The notes beneath the pieces are model-generated. The model did no database searches, was not told the DNA's origin, and saw only the letters and a program-made list of their open reading frames with translations. A stretch of 64,000 bases of DNA, taken from contig NZ_JAFIQU010000001.1 of NCBI RefSeq assembly GCF_017355985.1, positions 372,001 through 436,000 of the forward strand, read 5' to 3'. This document shows positions 1-8,305 of the stretch, in pieces (within the stretch, counting starts at the first letter, position 1; each line of letters begins with the position of its first letter). A program made the translations under genes and the position numbers. This DNA comes from Arenibaculum pallidiluteum. GTDB lineage: Bacteria > Pseudomonadota > Alphaproteobacteria > Azospirillales > Azospirillaceae.

Positions 1-366
1 TGTTCCTGGGTCCGGAAATCGCTGCCGGACTGTCATTTCGACGGATTGTCTAGAAGGATTGACTTACGGAAGGGCTTTTCAGGCTCCTTAGATGTCAATC
101 TACCAAGAGTACACGCGCTCGCTGCCTAGGCTTCGTTGACATCACGAATCGGAACATCAATAATTCTGTAACGCTTCAGACGCCGCAAATAATAATATTA
201 CGGGACAACTATTTACATGTGCCCCGACCAGCCGTCACGAGCGCTACCTTGTCCGAGTCGTCCGACCCGGATAGTTGATTAGTACAAATCGACAATCGAT
301 TTCAGCCGGCCTGCAGGGATCCGGGCCGGAGGCCCGTTTCTCAAGGCCCCAGCGGGGAGAGCAGTC
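1..366. other. AT-rich leader region without a gene
   Basis: This stretch is clearly richer in A/T than the rest of the window up to about position 295. I see no convincing reading frame in it. It holds a possible general-stress (EcfG-type) promoter at 151-175 and a small hairpin (CGGGCC-GGA-GGCCCG, 322-336) followed by TTTCTC. The hairpin could end a transcript entering from the left or lie in the leader of the receiver gene at 367. Confidence 0.5.
151..175 (+). promoter_or_regulatory. Possible EcfG (general stress) promoter
   Basis: GGAAC at 151-155 is followed after 16 bases by CGCT at 172-175. The known alphaproteobacterial EcfG consensus is GGAAC-N16/17-CGTT, so this is one base off in the -10 element. 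It points at the two receiver-domain genes at 367 and 857, which start about 190 bases downstream. The match is short and the assignment is an inference. Confidence 0.3.
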
Positions 367-789
367 ATGCGCGTCTTGATCGTGGAAGATGACGTTGTTG
401 TCGCGCTGGCCTTTCGATTGGCCATGGAGAGCCTTGGATTTGAGGTTTGCGGCACCGCACCTTCAGAGAGGACTGCATTGATGCTTCTCGACGAGGTGGC
501 TCCGGACTTTCTCACAGTGGATGTCCGCCTCCAGGCCGGCGACGATGGAATGCGCGTCGCCGAGGTGGCGTGGAACCGCCACGGCCTGCGCTCATTGCTG
601 ATCACCGGCGATCCCGCCGCCGTCGATGCCGGCCGCGCCGCGCGGATGCGCGTTCTTGGCAGCCTGTCCAAGCCCATAGGCTTCATCCAGCTCCGGACAA
701 CGCTCGAAAACGTCAGAGCCACGCTCTCGGGGCCGGTTGCGCCGCTCCCGCCGCACTTCGCCATGCGGCACACCTCCGCGCACGCCTGA
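367..789 (+). CDS. Stand-alone response regulator receiver protein
   Basis: This is a 140-residue protein that consists of one CheY-like receiver domain and a short tail, with no output domain. All phosphorylation-site residues are visible: the acidic pocket E7-D8-D9, the phospho-acceptor D52 in a VDVRL context, T80 and the conserved lysine K102 in SKPIG. It should therefore accept a phosphoryl group from a histidine kinase and act through protein contacts. A GGGGAG ribosome binding site lies just upstream of the ATG. The next gene, at 857, is a diverged paralogue on the same strand. The kinase partner is not in the immediate neighbourhood. Confidence 0.85.
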   Translation: MRVLIVEDDVVVALAFRLAMESLGFEVCGTAPSERTALMLLDEVAPDFLTVDVRLQAGDDGMRVAEVAWNRHGLRSLLITGDPAAVDAGRAARMRVLGSLSKPIGFIQLRTTLENVRATLSGPVAPLPPHFAMRHTSAHA

Positions 790-856
790 CCCCGTCATCG
801 CTCCCCAACCAATGGAAAGGGCGCGGTCGCCGGCTTTCGCCGGGATCGAACCGCGC

Positions 857-1396
857 ATGAGCCCGATGAAGATCGTCATTGCTCAGGAAGAGCTGCCGCT
901 TGCCCTCGGACTGGTCGAGATCGTCAGGACCAGCGGGCACGAGGTGGTCGCGATCGCCGCCAACGAGGCGGAGGCGCTGGCCGCCGCGGAATGCCACCGC
1001 CCGGACCTCCTGCTGACCGATGTCAGCCTGGGGGGTAGGGCCGATGGTCCGCGCATCGCGGCGACGGTCTGGTCGCATTGGGGGATTCCGACGCTGCTGC
1101 TCTGCCAAGCCATCGACGCATCGCTGCTGGGGCGCTTCTCTGAGGACGGGGTGATCGGCTTCATGCCGCGCCCAATCGGCACCGCCATCCGGGGCCTGAC
1201 TATGATCGAGGTGCAGAACGCGCTCTCCGGCGATCGCTGCAGGGTTCTGCCCGGACCCGCGCTGACGCTCGGCGACTTCCTCGCGACCCAGGCTTTCCGC
1301 GCCCATGCGAGAGCGAAGGTCGCCTTGCGCGAGGTCGGTCCCAGACACGGCATGGCCGCCTACGCCACCCCGCACCATGCAGCAGGAGGAATGTGA
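857..1396 (+). CDS. Degenerate receiver-domain protein
   Basis: The 179-residue protein aligns by eye with the receiver domain of the preceding gene (compare GFMPRPIG with GSLSKPIG). It keeps the acceptor-like aspartate D55 in LLTDVSL. The acidic pocket is Q10-E11-E12 instead of E-D-D, the switch Thr is C83, and the invariant Lys is R105. It may thus be poorly phosphorylatable or act independently of phosphorylation. A tail of about 60 residues has no recognisable domain. The ATG at 857 was chosen because the receiver fold begins there; ATG 866 (MKIVIAQ) is equally possible. The stop is one base before the TetR start, so the two are probably co-transcribed. Confidence 0.75.
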   Translation: MSPMKIVIAQEELPLALGLVEIVRTSGHEVVAIAANEAEALAAAECHRPDLLLTDVSLGGRADGPRIAATVWSHWGIPTLLLCQAIDASLLGRFSEDGVIGFMPRPIGTAIRGLTMIEVQNALSGDRCRVLPGPALTLGDFLATQAFRAHARAKVALREVGPRHGMAAYATPHHAAGGM

Positions 1397-1397
1397 G

Positions 1398-2252
1398 ATG
1401 ACCCGGCCCGCGACCGATCGGCCCCTCGACGCTCAGGACACCGCGCCCCGCTATCACAGCCCCCTGCGCGCCGCCCAGGCCGCGGCCACGCGCGAGCTCA
1501 TCATACGGGCCGCCGTCCGCCTGATCGAAAGCTCGCCCTACGAGGGGCCGACCGCCATCGAGGTCGCGCGCGCGGCCGGGGTGCGAGAGCGCACGCTCTA
1601 CAGGCATTTCGCGACTAGGGACGATCTGCTCGCCGCGGCCTGGGCCCGGGTCGGCGAGCGGCTGTGGGAGGCGCCGGATGCCTTCACGGACATCGCGGCG
1701 ATCCCGCGCAAGTCCTTCGCCCGCATGGACGCCCAGGAGGGGCTGACGCTGGCCGCGCTGTTCTCGACCCATGGCCGCACGGCGCGGCGCGACGCCATGG
1801 CGGTCGCGAAGACGGCCCTGCGCTACCGGCTGGCCGAGGAGACGGCGGGCCTTCCTTCATGGCGGCGCCAAGACGCCGAGGCGATCATCCGCGTGCTGAG
1901 CGACGCCTGGACCTGGATGAGCCTGCGCGAGGAGGGTTTGCCAACGCCGCGGGCTGCCGAGGCCGCCTCCTGGGCTATCGCCGCCATCCTGGACGCGCTG
2001 CGCCGCGAGCGCGGCGCCGCCCGGGCGGCTGCGACGGCCGCCGCCGAGGCCGCCGTGCAGATGCGACAGCCACGGGTGCCCCCGACCACGCGCCCGGTGG
2101 TTCGCGACATGGCGCGGGACATCGCCCGCGACATGGCCAGCCGCGACATGGCCAGCCGCGACATGGCCAGCCGCGACATGGCAAGCCGCGACATGGCGAG
2201 CCGCGATCTCGGCCCCCGTGATCTCGGTCGCGAGGCCGCCATCCGCGACTAG
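1398..2252 (+). CDS. TetR/AcrR-family transcriptional regulator with repeat tail
   Basis: This 284-residue protein has a TetR N-terminal DNA-binding domain, with the helix-turn-helix around residues 52-72 (TAIEVARAAGVRERTLYRHF). A C-terminal ligand domain runs to about residue 215. The last 50 residues are unusual for the family: after a Pro/Arg-rich linker come five near-identical SRDMA-type pentapeptides, then SRDLGPRDLG. AGGAGG lies about 8 bases before the ATG at 1398. The gene follows the degenerate receiver gene by one base. Its target is unknown; the hydrolase at 2553 and the receiver genes are the nearest candidates. Confidence 0.8.
   Translation: MTRPATDRPLDAQDTAPRYHSPLRAAQAAATRELIIRAAVRLIESSPYEGPTAIEVARAAGVRERTLYRHFATRDDLLAAAWARVGERLWEAPDAFTDIAAIPRKSFARMDAQEGLTLAALFSTHGRTARRDAMAVAKTALRYRLAEETAGLPSWRRQDAEAIIRVLSDAWTWMSLREEGLPTPRAAEAASWAIAAILDALRRERGAARAAATAAAEAAVQMRQPRVPPTTRPVVRDMARDIARDMASRDMASRDMASRDMASRDMASRDLGPRDLGREAAIRD
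2130..2204 (+). repeat. Five tandem 15-bp repeats in the TetR gene tail
   Basis: The unit GACATGGCCAGCCGC occurs five times head to tail. Copies four and five each carry one substitution (GCA AGC and GCG AGC). The repeat keeps the reading frame and encodes Asp-Met-Ala-Ser-Arg five times. Copy number may vary between strains by slippage. Confidence 0.95.
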
Positions 2253-2552
2253 GCCAGGGCAGTCCCGGCCTAGGGACCATCGGTCCGCCGTCCCCACCGA
2301 TCGCAGCGGGGCGGCGGACGTCGAGGTGGCGCGGAGGCCGGCATCGGCGCGCGCCACGATCCCAAGCCCGCTCCCGCGGCCACGCCCGATCCCGAGGCCG
2401 CGCTCCTCCCCCGCCCGACGCTTCCCCGCCCGACACTTCCCCGTCCGAGCCTCTCCCGTCCGACCGCCGCTGGCGCGTCTGGGCGTGCCCGTGATCCTGC
2501 CCCTATACTCCCTCCCGTACGGCATCCCCGGATGCCTGCGCAGGAGGGCAGG
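2253..2552. other. Intergenic region with C-rich imperfect repeats
   Basis: No convincing gene is present. Between about 2408 and 2466 a C-rich unit of roughly 15 bases (CCCCGCCCGACACTT-like) is repeated about three and a half times with substitutions. A frame stays open here (2218-2556) but it overlaps the TetR gene and has no ribosome binding site. The 3' end carries the AGGAGG site of the next gene. Confidence 0.5.
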
Positions 2553-3392
2553 ATGAGCGATCCGCGACACCATTTGCTGGAGCTCGACGGGGCCGAGATC
2601 CACCTCGCAGAGTGGGGCCCGCCGGAGGGCGACGTAATCGTCGCCTGGCACGGGCTGGCCCGCAGCGGTGCGGACTTCGCGTCCATGGCGCACGCGCTGG
2701 CGGACCGCTTCCGGATCCTTGCGCCGGACACCCTCGGCCGTGGCGCCTCTGCCTGGGCGCGTGATCCCGGCGAGTACCGCTTCGAGCGCTACGAGCGCTT
2801 GGCGACGGCGCTCGTTGACCGCTTCGGCCTCTCGCGCCTGCGCTGGGTCGGCACGTCCATGGGTGGCGCGCTCGGCATCCGCCTCGCCGCCGGGGCGCTC
2901 GCTGGCAGGATCACGCACCTGGTCGTCAACGACATCGGCCCGGAGCTGCCGAGCGCCGCCATCGAACGCATCCTGACCTATGTCGGAACGCCGCCGGCCT
3001 TCGACACGCTGGCAGAACTCGAAACATACCTGAGGCGGGTCTATGCTCCCTACGGCTTCATGTCGGAGGCCGAATGGCGCGCCATGAGCCTGACGTCGTG
3101 GCGCCGCCGCGACGACGGACGGCTGACCCTGCACTACGATCCCGCCATCGTGCGGCAGTTCACCGAGGCGCCCGATGACTACGTGCAGTGGGACGCCTGG
3201 CGCGCCATTGCCTGCCCGACGCTGCTGCTGCGGGGCGAGGACAGCGACCTGCTGCTGCCGGCGACCGCGGCCGCCATGGTCGAAGCCAATCCGCGTGCGA
3301 CGCTGCGCGTCGTCCCCGGCTGCGGCCACGCCCCGGCGCTGAACGTCCCCACGCAGACGGGGCCCCTCCGGGCGTTCCTGACCGCGGGCTGA
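2553..3392 (+). CDS. Alpha/beta-fold hydrolase
   Basis: This is a 279-residue cytosolic alpha/beta hydrolase. The nucleophile elbow is GTSMGG with S102, the oxyanion-hole HG is at residues 33-34, the acid is D230 or D232 in RGEDSDLL, and the catalytic histidine is H259 in GCGHAP. The length is normal for the family. I chose ATG 2553 because AGGAGGG lies 5-10 bases upstream; a longer start at 2532 adds seven residues and would place that site inside the gene. Substrate cannot be told; esterases, lactonases and C-C hydrolases share these features. Confidence 0.85.
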   Translation: MSDPRHHLLELDGAEIHLAEWGPPEGDVIVAWHGLARSGADFASMAHALADRFRILAPDTLGRGASAWARDPGEYRFERYERLATALVDRFGLSRLRWVGTSMGGALGIRLAAGALAGRITHLVVNDIGPELPSAAIERILTYVGTPPAFDTLAELETYLRRVYAPYGFMSEAEWRAMSLTSWRRRDDGRLTLHYDPAIVRQFTEAPDDYVQWDAWRAIACPTLLLRGEDSDLLLPATAAAMVEANPRATLRVVPGCGHAPALNVPTQTGPLRAFLTAG

Positions 3393-3569
3393 GCCGCGCA
3401 CCGCAGGAGCGCCCAATCGGACGGGCAGCCACTGCCCGACGGTCGCGGCACCCCGCACGACCGTTCGCCCTCCCTGTTGTCGCACCGCGCCCCACTCCAT
3501 ACATATTGAGCCATATTTAATGAATGTGGCTCAGTCTACCGATTGTCCTCCAGCACGAGTGCCCACCGC

Positions 3570-4298
3570 ATGCTTGCCCATTCGCCGCTCGCCACCGCAG
3601 GGTTCGTCCTCGGCCTCCTGGCCGGCATTCCGGCCGCCCAGGCCTTCCGGCTGGTTCCGATCGAGATCGAATTCGCGCCCTCGGGCCGCGGGGCCACGCA
3701 GATCGTGCGGGTGGAGAACGACCGCAGCGACCCCGCGGCCATCGAGATCCGGATGATGGGACGCGAGATGACGGCCGACGGTGAGGATCGCCTGACGCCG
3801 GCCGACGACAGCTTCGTGGTCCATCCCGCTCAGATCGTGCTCATGCCGGGCCAGGGGCAGAGCGTTCGCGTCCAGTGGGCCGGGCCGTCCGCCCCCGATC
3901 GGGAGCTGCCCTTCCGCCTGGTGGCCGAGCAGCTCCCCGTCGATCTGGGAGCAGCGCCGCCTCAGGGCGGCCAGGTCCGGCTGCTTGTGCGCTACGTCGC
4001 CTCGGTCTACGTGGCGCCGCAGGGCGCCAGGCCGGATGTCCAGGTGGCGCGGGCCAATTCCGCCCCCGGCGGCATGCTGGAGCTCGTCCTGGTGAACCGC
4101 GGCACGGCCCACCGCATCCTTCGCGAGCCCGTCCTGACGGTTTCGGGCGGGGGACGCAGCGTCACGCTCCAGGGCGAGGCGCTGAAGGGCCTCGGCGGCG
4201 AGAACATCCTTGCGGGGGTGGAGCGCCGGTTCCTCCTGCCCTGGCCCGGCGGTCTTCCGCAGGGCGCCATCACCGCGTCGCTGAACCTGGCCCCATGA
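3570..4298 (+). CDS. Periplasmic pilus chaperone (PapD/CsuC-like)
   Basis: The protein (242 residues from ATG 3570) begins with a Sec signal peptide ending at AAQA before FRLVP. It is followed by a PapD-like immunoglobulin domain with a GQGQSVRVQW segment typical of fimbrial chaperones, and a second domain containing VNRGTAHR. It would bind pilin subunits in the periplasm and hand them to the usher. A TTG at 3543 in frame would lengthen the leader by nine residues; neither start has a good ribosome binding site. An AT-rich stretch at 3497-3530 upstream is the likely promoter area. The stop overlaps the usher start as ATGA. Confidence 0.85.
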   Translation: MLAHSPLATAGFVLGLLAGIPAAQAFRLVPIEIEFAPSGRGATQIVRVENDRSDPAAIEIRMMGREMTADGEDRLTPADDSFVVHPAQIVLMPGQGQSVRVQWAGPSAPDRELPFRLVAEQLPVDLGAAPPQGGQVRLLVRYVASVYVAPQGARPDVQVARANSAPGGMLELVLVNRGTAHRILREPVLTVSGGGRSVTLQGEALKGLGGENILAGVERRFLLPWPGGLPQGAITASLNLAP

Positions 4299-6841
4299 CG
4301 GCAGGCAGGGGCGGCTTCCGTCCCCTTCGCGTCGCGGCCGTGGCAGTGACGATGGCGCTCGCGCTGTTCGCCCGTGCCTCAGCAGCCCAGACGGCCGCGC
4401 CGTCGACGGCTCCGTCATCCGCGCAGGACATTTTCCGGCAGGTCTTCGGCACGCGCGGCAAGGACCGGCCGCAGCCCGCCGCCCAGGCCATCACCGTGCC
4501 CGTGCTGGTCGACGGGCGCGATGCCGGCGCGCTGCGCGCCCGGATCGCCGACGATCCGTCCGCCGTGGCCGTTGATCCCAGGGAACTCGCCGAGCTGCTG
4601 GAGCCGCTGGCCCAGCCGGACCTTGCCGCCGCCATACGCTCCGTCGAGACCGGGCCGGCCGGAACCGCCCCGCTGGCGGGGATCGCCGCCAAAGACGTCG
4701 CGGCGGTCTACGATCCCGGCGAGCTGGCGGTAAAGGTCGTGTTGCGGCCCGAGCAGCGCCGCACCCGGACCATCGATCTCGGGCCGTCGCCGCGCGCCGG
4801 AGCGGTCCAGCTCCGCCCCGCCTTCCTCAGCGCCTATGCGAACCTCCGCGCGACCGGCGGCCATCAGGATCTCGCCGGCCCGCAGGACGAGGACGGCCGC
4901 CTGCCGCTGCGCCTGACCGCGGAGAGCTATCTGAGCCTCGATTCATGGGTTCTCGAGGCCGCCCTCTTCTACCAGGAGAGCGGCGGAGAGCCGCGCTGGC
5001 GCCGCGGCGATGTCCGCCTTGTCAGGGATCTGCCGGAGCACGGCATCCGCCTGAGCGCAGGGGATGTCGGCTATCCCGTCGCGAGCTTCCAGGCCGGCCG
5101 CCCCCTTGGCGGCGCCGCGATCGCCCGGGACTTCCTGCTCCAGCCCTACTCGACCTATCAGCCGACCGGGCAGCGGGATTTCGTCCTAACGGAAGCGTCG
5201 ACGGTGGAGGTCACGGTGAACGGGAGGCCGACGCGGACCTTTCGCCTGGCGCCCGGGCCCTACAGCCTCCAGAACTTCCCGGGAACGAGCGGCACCAACG
5301 ACGTGCGGATCCGGATCACAGATCCCTTCGGCCGCGACCAGGTGATCGAGTTTCCGTTCTTCCTGGACCGCCAGCTTCTGGCGCCCGGCGTGCACGAGTT
5401 CGCCTACGCCGCCGGCGCTCCCTCGTCCCTGCGGCGGGGCCGCATGGTCTACGACGGCGACCGCCCGACGGTGAGCGGCCTGCACCGCCTGGGGCTCGGC
5501 GAGACGCTGACCCTCGGCCTGAATGCCCAGGCCGACCCGCATTTCCGGCAGGTCGGGGGCGAGGCGCTGCTCGCGACGGCGCTCGGGACCTTCTCCGTCG
5601 AGCCCACGTTCAGCTCCCTCGACGGGACGGGGTCCGACTTCGCGGGCGCGCTGCGCTACCGCGACTACCGCAGCGGAGCCGACTTCTGGCACCGCCGCAC
5701 GGTCACCGCGCAGGCGACCTGGCGCGGCGCGGATTTCGCCACCCTCGGTACCGACCGCCCCAGCAACACGCAGGCCTGGGACCTGTCGGCCCGCATCGGG
5801 CAGCCCGTCGCCCCGGCCGTGACGGTGACGCTGGGCGGCCGGTACCAGGCCAGCCGGTCGGAAACGAGCTCGGATTCCCACAGCATCGAGCTCGGCACCC
5901 GGGCGCGCCTGCTGCCCGGCGTCGATTTCGACGTCACGGCCTCGCGCCAGCGCGATGCCACCGGTCGGGACGAGCTTCTCGTCTTCGCAGGGCTTCGCGT
6001 GATCCTCGGCGACGCGCGCAACTCCGCGGCGCTGACCTATTCCAGCCCCGAGCACGAGACCCGCGCGCAATGGCGCTACCAGGATCTCGAGCCCGTGCGC
6101 TCGCTGAGCGCCAGCCTCGAGGTCGCGCGCGGCGACGAAGGCGACGCCGCCTTCGGGGATGCCGCCTATGTCCACGACCGCTTCGCCGGCACCCTGCGCC
6201 ACGAGCGGATCGAGCGGCTCGGCGGCGAGGGGCGCCAGGGCGGCTACGACCGGCGCAGCACCGCGACCTTCGCAACCGGGATCGCCTTCGCCGACGGGCA
6301 TGTCGGTCTCACGCGACCGATCACCGACGGGTTCGCGATCGTGACGCCCCATCCGCGCATCGCGGGCCTCGCCCACGGCGTCGATCCCGCGGGCGAGAGC
6401 TATCTCGCGCGCAGCGACTGGCTTGGCCCCGCGGTGGTGCCGAACCTCTCGGCCTACCGCATGCGCGAGGTGCTGGTGGACGTGCCCGAGACGCCCGCCG
6501 GCTACGATCTCGGCGAGGACCGCCCCACCCTGATGCCGGGCTATCGCAGCGGCATCCTCTTGCCCGTCGGCACCGATGCGGTCGCCAGCGCGACCGGCAT
6601 CCTGCGCGGCGCCGACGGCACACCGGTGGCCCTGCAGTCGGGGCGCTTCGTCCCCGAGGCCAGTGGCGATCCCATCGTCTTCTTCACGAACCGCGGCGGC
6701 CGCTTCCTCGTCGAGGGGCTGCGCCCGGGGCGCTGGACGCTGGTCCTGCAGGACGGCCGCGCGGCGCGCGTCGAGATCCCGCCAGGGTCCGAGGGCCGCC
6801 TCGACCTTGGCATCATCCAACCCGGCACGGTGCAGCCATGA
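4295..6841 (+). CDS. Outer-membrane pilus usher (FimD/PapC/CsuD family)
   Basis: This 848-residue protein has a signal peptide (cleavage near ASAAQ), an N-terminal substrate-binding domain, and a long beta-barrel region with the usher motif GPYSLQNFPGTSGTNDV. C-terminal soluble domains include PVGTDAVASATGILRGADG and GRFLVEGLRPG. It would form the pore through which chaperone-bound subunits are assembled. Its length is normal for ushers. It overlaps the chaperone by four bases upstream and the first subunit gene by four bases downstream. The subunit types downstream place it in the archaic (Csu-like) chaperone-usher group. Confidence 0.88.
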   Translation: MTAGRGGFRPLRVAAVAVTMALALFARASAAQTAAPSTAPSSAQDIFRQVFGTRGKDRPQPAAQAITVPVLVDGRDAGALRARIADDPSAVAVDPRELAELLEPLAQPDLAAAIRSVETGPAGTAPLAGIAAKDVAAVYDPGELAVKVVLRPEQRRTRTIDLGPSPRAGAVQLRPAFLSAYANLRATGGHQDLAGPQDEDGRLPLRLTAESYLSLDSWVLEAALFYQESGGEPRWRRGDVRLVRDLPEHGIRLSAGDVGYPVASFQAGRPLGGAAIARDFLLQPYSTYQPTGQRDFVLTEASTVEVTVNGRPTRTFRLAPGPYSLQNFPGTSGTNDVRIRITDPFGRDQVIEFPFFLDRQLLAPGVHEFAYAAGAPSSLRRGRMVYDGDRPTVSGLHRLGLGETLTLGLNAQADPHFRQVGGEALLATALGTFSVEPTFSSLDGTGSDFAGALRYRDYRSGADFWHRRTVTAQATWRGADFATLGTDRPSNTQAWDLSARIGQPVAPAVTVTLGGRYQASRSETSSDSHSIELGTRARLLPGVDFDVTASRQRDATGRDELLVFAGLRVILGDARNSAALTYSSPEHETRAQWRYQDLEPVRSLSASLEVARGDEGDAAFGDAAYVHDRFAGTLRHERIERLGGEGRQGGYDRRSTATFATGIAFADGHVGLTRPITDGFAIVTPHPRIAGLAHGVDPAGESYLARSDWLGPAVVPNLSAYRMREVLVDVPETPAGYDLGEDRPTLMPGYRSGILLPVGTDAVASATGILRGADGTPVALQSGRFVPEASGDPIVFFTNRGGRFLVEGLRPGRWTLVLQDGRAARVEIPPGSEGRLDLGIIQPGTVQP

Positions 6842-7779
6842 CATCGCTTCCCAGGCTTCTCCTCGTCTTTGCCGCGGGGATCGCCGTCATGGCAGGATTT
6901 GCCGGCAGGGCGGCCGCCCAGGGTTGCCAGCTCCGCCTGGAAGGGCTCGGACGCATCGCCCTCGCGCGCCCCTACGACCCGTTGGCCCAGCGCGCCGGCG
7001 AGCAGCGCGCCGACCTCACCGTGCGACGCGTCTCCGGCGCCTGCGACTTCGCCCTGGGCGCCGGCCCGGGCCAGGCGGCCGGCACATCCCGACACATGAG
7101 CCAGGGCGCCTCCCGGCTCGCCTATGGGATCTACACGGACGGGAACCACGGCAGGCCGCTGCGGGATCCCGATACCGGCGGTGCCGACAGCCTGATCCTG
7201 GGCCGCTTCGGCGGCCGCGACCAGATCGACCTGGAGATCGCGGTGCTGGTGCCCGACGGGCAGATGGTCGCCGCCGGCCCCTATGCAGACACCGTGGTCT
7301 TCACGCTCTACGAGCTCGTGGACGGCGTGCCGGGCCGGGTTCTCGACGCCCGCTCGGTCCAGGTGACCACCATGGTCTCGGCTGTGGCCGGCTTCGAGAT
7401 CGTCATCGAGGGCGCGCGCAAGGCCCTGCGCGGCGGCCTTCTGGGCAAGCTCGACTTCGGCGAGATCACGCAGGGCCGGCGCCTCGGCTTCGATCTCGAG
7501 GCACGCGGCAATCTCGGCTACGATATCGAGATCGGCTCGGAGAACGGCGGCGTGCTTGCCGGCGAGGGCCAGGCGAAGGATTCGACCATTCCCTACCTGC
7601 TCACCCTCGACGGACGCGGGCTCGATCTCCGGCAGCCCGCCCAGGTGTCGGCCGCGCCCGCCACGGATTTCGGCCGGACCGTCAACAGCCACCGCTTCGA
7701 GGTGGAGATCGGCGATGTCGGCCAGGCTGCAGCCGGCAAGTACCGCGACGACATCACCGTGACGGTCGTGACGCGATGA
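6838..7779 (+). CDS. Spore coat protein U-domain pilus subunit or adhesin
   Basis: This is a secreted protein of 313 residues with a signal peptide ending at RAAAQG. The first half contains an SCPU-like domain: an early Cys in QGCQLRLEG, YDPLAQRAGEQ, a second Cys in SGACDFALG, then RLAYGIY and a late PYADTVVFTLYE strand. The second half (about 185-313) looks like another immunoglobulin-like subunit domain ending in GKYRDDITVTVV. Two domains suggest a tip adhesin, as for CsuE. The gene is joined to the usher and to the next subunit gene by ATGA overlaps. Confidence 0.7.
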   Translation: MTSLPRLLLVFAAGIAVMAGFAGRAAAQGCQLRLEGLGRIALARPYDPLAQRAGEQRADLTVRRVSGACDFALGAGPGQAAGTSRHMSQGASRLAYGIYTDGNHGRPLRDPDTGGADSLILGRFGGRDQIDLEIAVLVPDGQMVAAGPYADTVVFTLYELVDGVPGRVLDARSVQVTTMVSAVAGFEIVIEGARKALRGGLLGKLDFGEITQGRRLGFDLEARGNLGYDIEIGSENGGVLAGEGQAKDSTIPYLLTLDGRGLDLRQPAQVSAAPATDFGRTVNSHRFEVEIGDVGQAAAGKYRDDITVTVVTR

Positions 7780-8267
7780 GGGGGCTACGCATGCTCCGGG
7801 TGGCTGGCTTCGCCCTCGCCCTTCCGCTGGCCGCGGCCATGGCGGCGTCCCTGTCTCCCCGGCTCGCCTGGGCCGGGGGATCCAGCGCGGTCATCCAGCT
7901 CCGCGGCATCGTCCCCCAGGACTGCTCTGTCTCCGTGCAGGACCGCGGCGTCGTCTTCGAGTTGGGCGCGGCGGCGCAGTCGCGGTCCGTCGCCGCCATC
8001 GAGGAGCGCTGCAACGCGCCTGCGGGCTATACGGTGACGCTGAGCTCGCGCAACGGCGGCGAGCTGCGCCCCGAGGGTGGCGCCGGCGCGGGGCTGCCCT
8101 ATGTCATGACCTACGATGACGCAACGCCCGCGGGCGCCGGCCGCGTCGTGGCGGCGCGTCCGCCGGGTACCGAGACCAAGGACCTCTACGTGGAGACGCG
8201 CCCCGCAGACGGCTTGCGCGCGGGATCGTATGACGACACCATCGTGGTGACGGTCGAGGCGAAGTAG
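7776..8267 (+). CDS. Single-domain pilus subunit
   Basis: The 163-residue product (or 158 from ATG 7791) has a signal peptide ending near AWAGG. One subunit domain follows, with paired cysteines (QDCSVSV and ERCNAPAG) and a C-terminal strand pattern GSYDDTIVVTVEAK, which resembles the end of the preceding two-domain protein. It is probably the major or minor structural pilin of this operon. The start overlaps the upstream stop as ATGA. No further subunit genes follow, so the pilus would be made of only two subunit types. Confidence 0.65.
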   Translation: MRGLRMLRVAGFALALPLAAAMAASLSPRLAWAGGSSAVIQLRGIVPQDCSVSVQDRGVVFELGAAAQSRSVAAIEERCNAPAGYTVTLSSRNGGELRPEGGAGAGLPYVMTYDDATPAGAGRVVAARPPGTETKDLYVETRPADGLRAGSYDDTIVVTVEAK

Positions 8268-8305
8268 CTGCGGCCAGGTGGTTTGGCACGCAGGAGACTT
8301 ACGCC

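Noticed and set aside
2218-2556. Open frame between the TetR gene and the hydrolase gene
   Set aside because: It overlaps the TetR gene, has no ribosome site and is made of the C-rich imperfect repeat.
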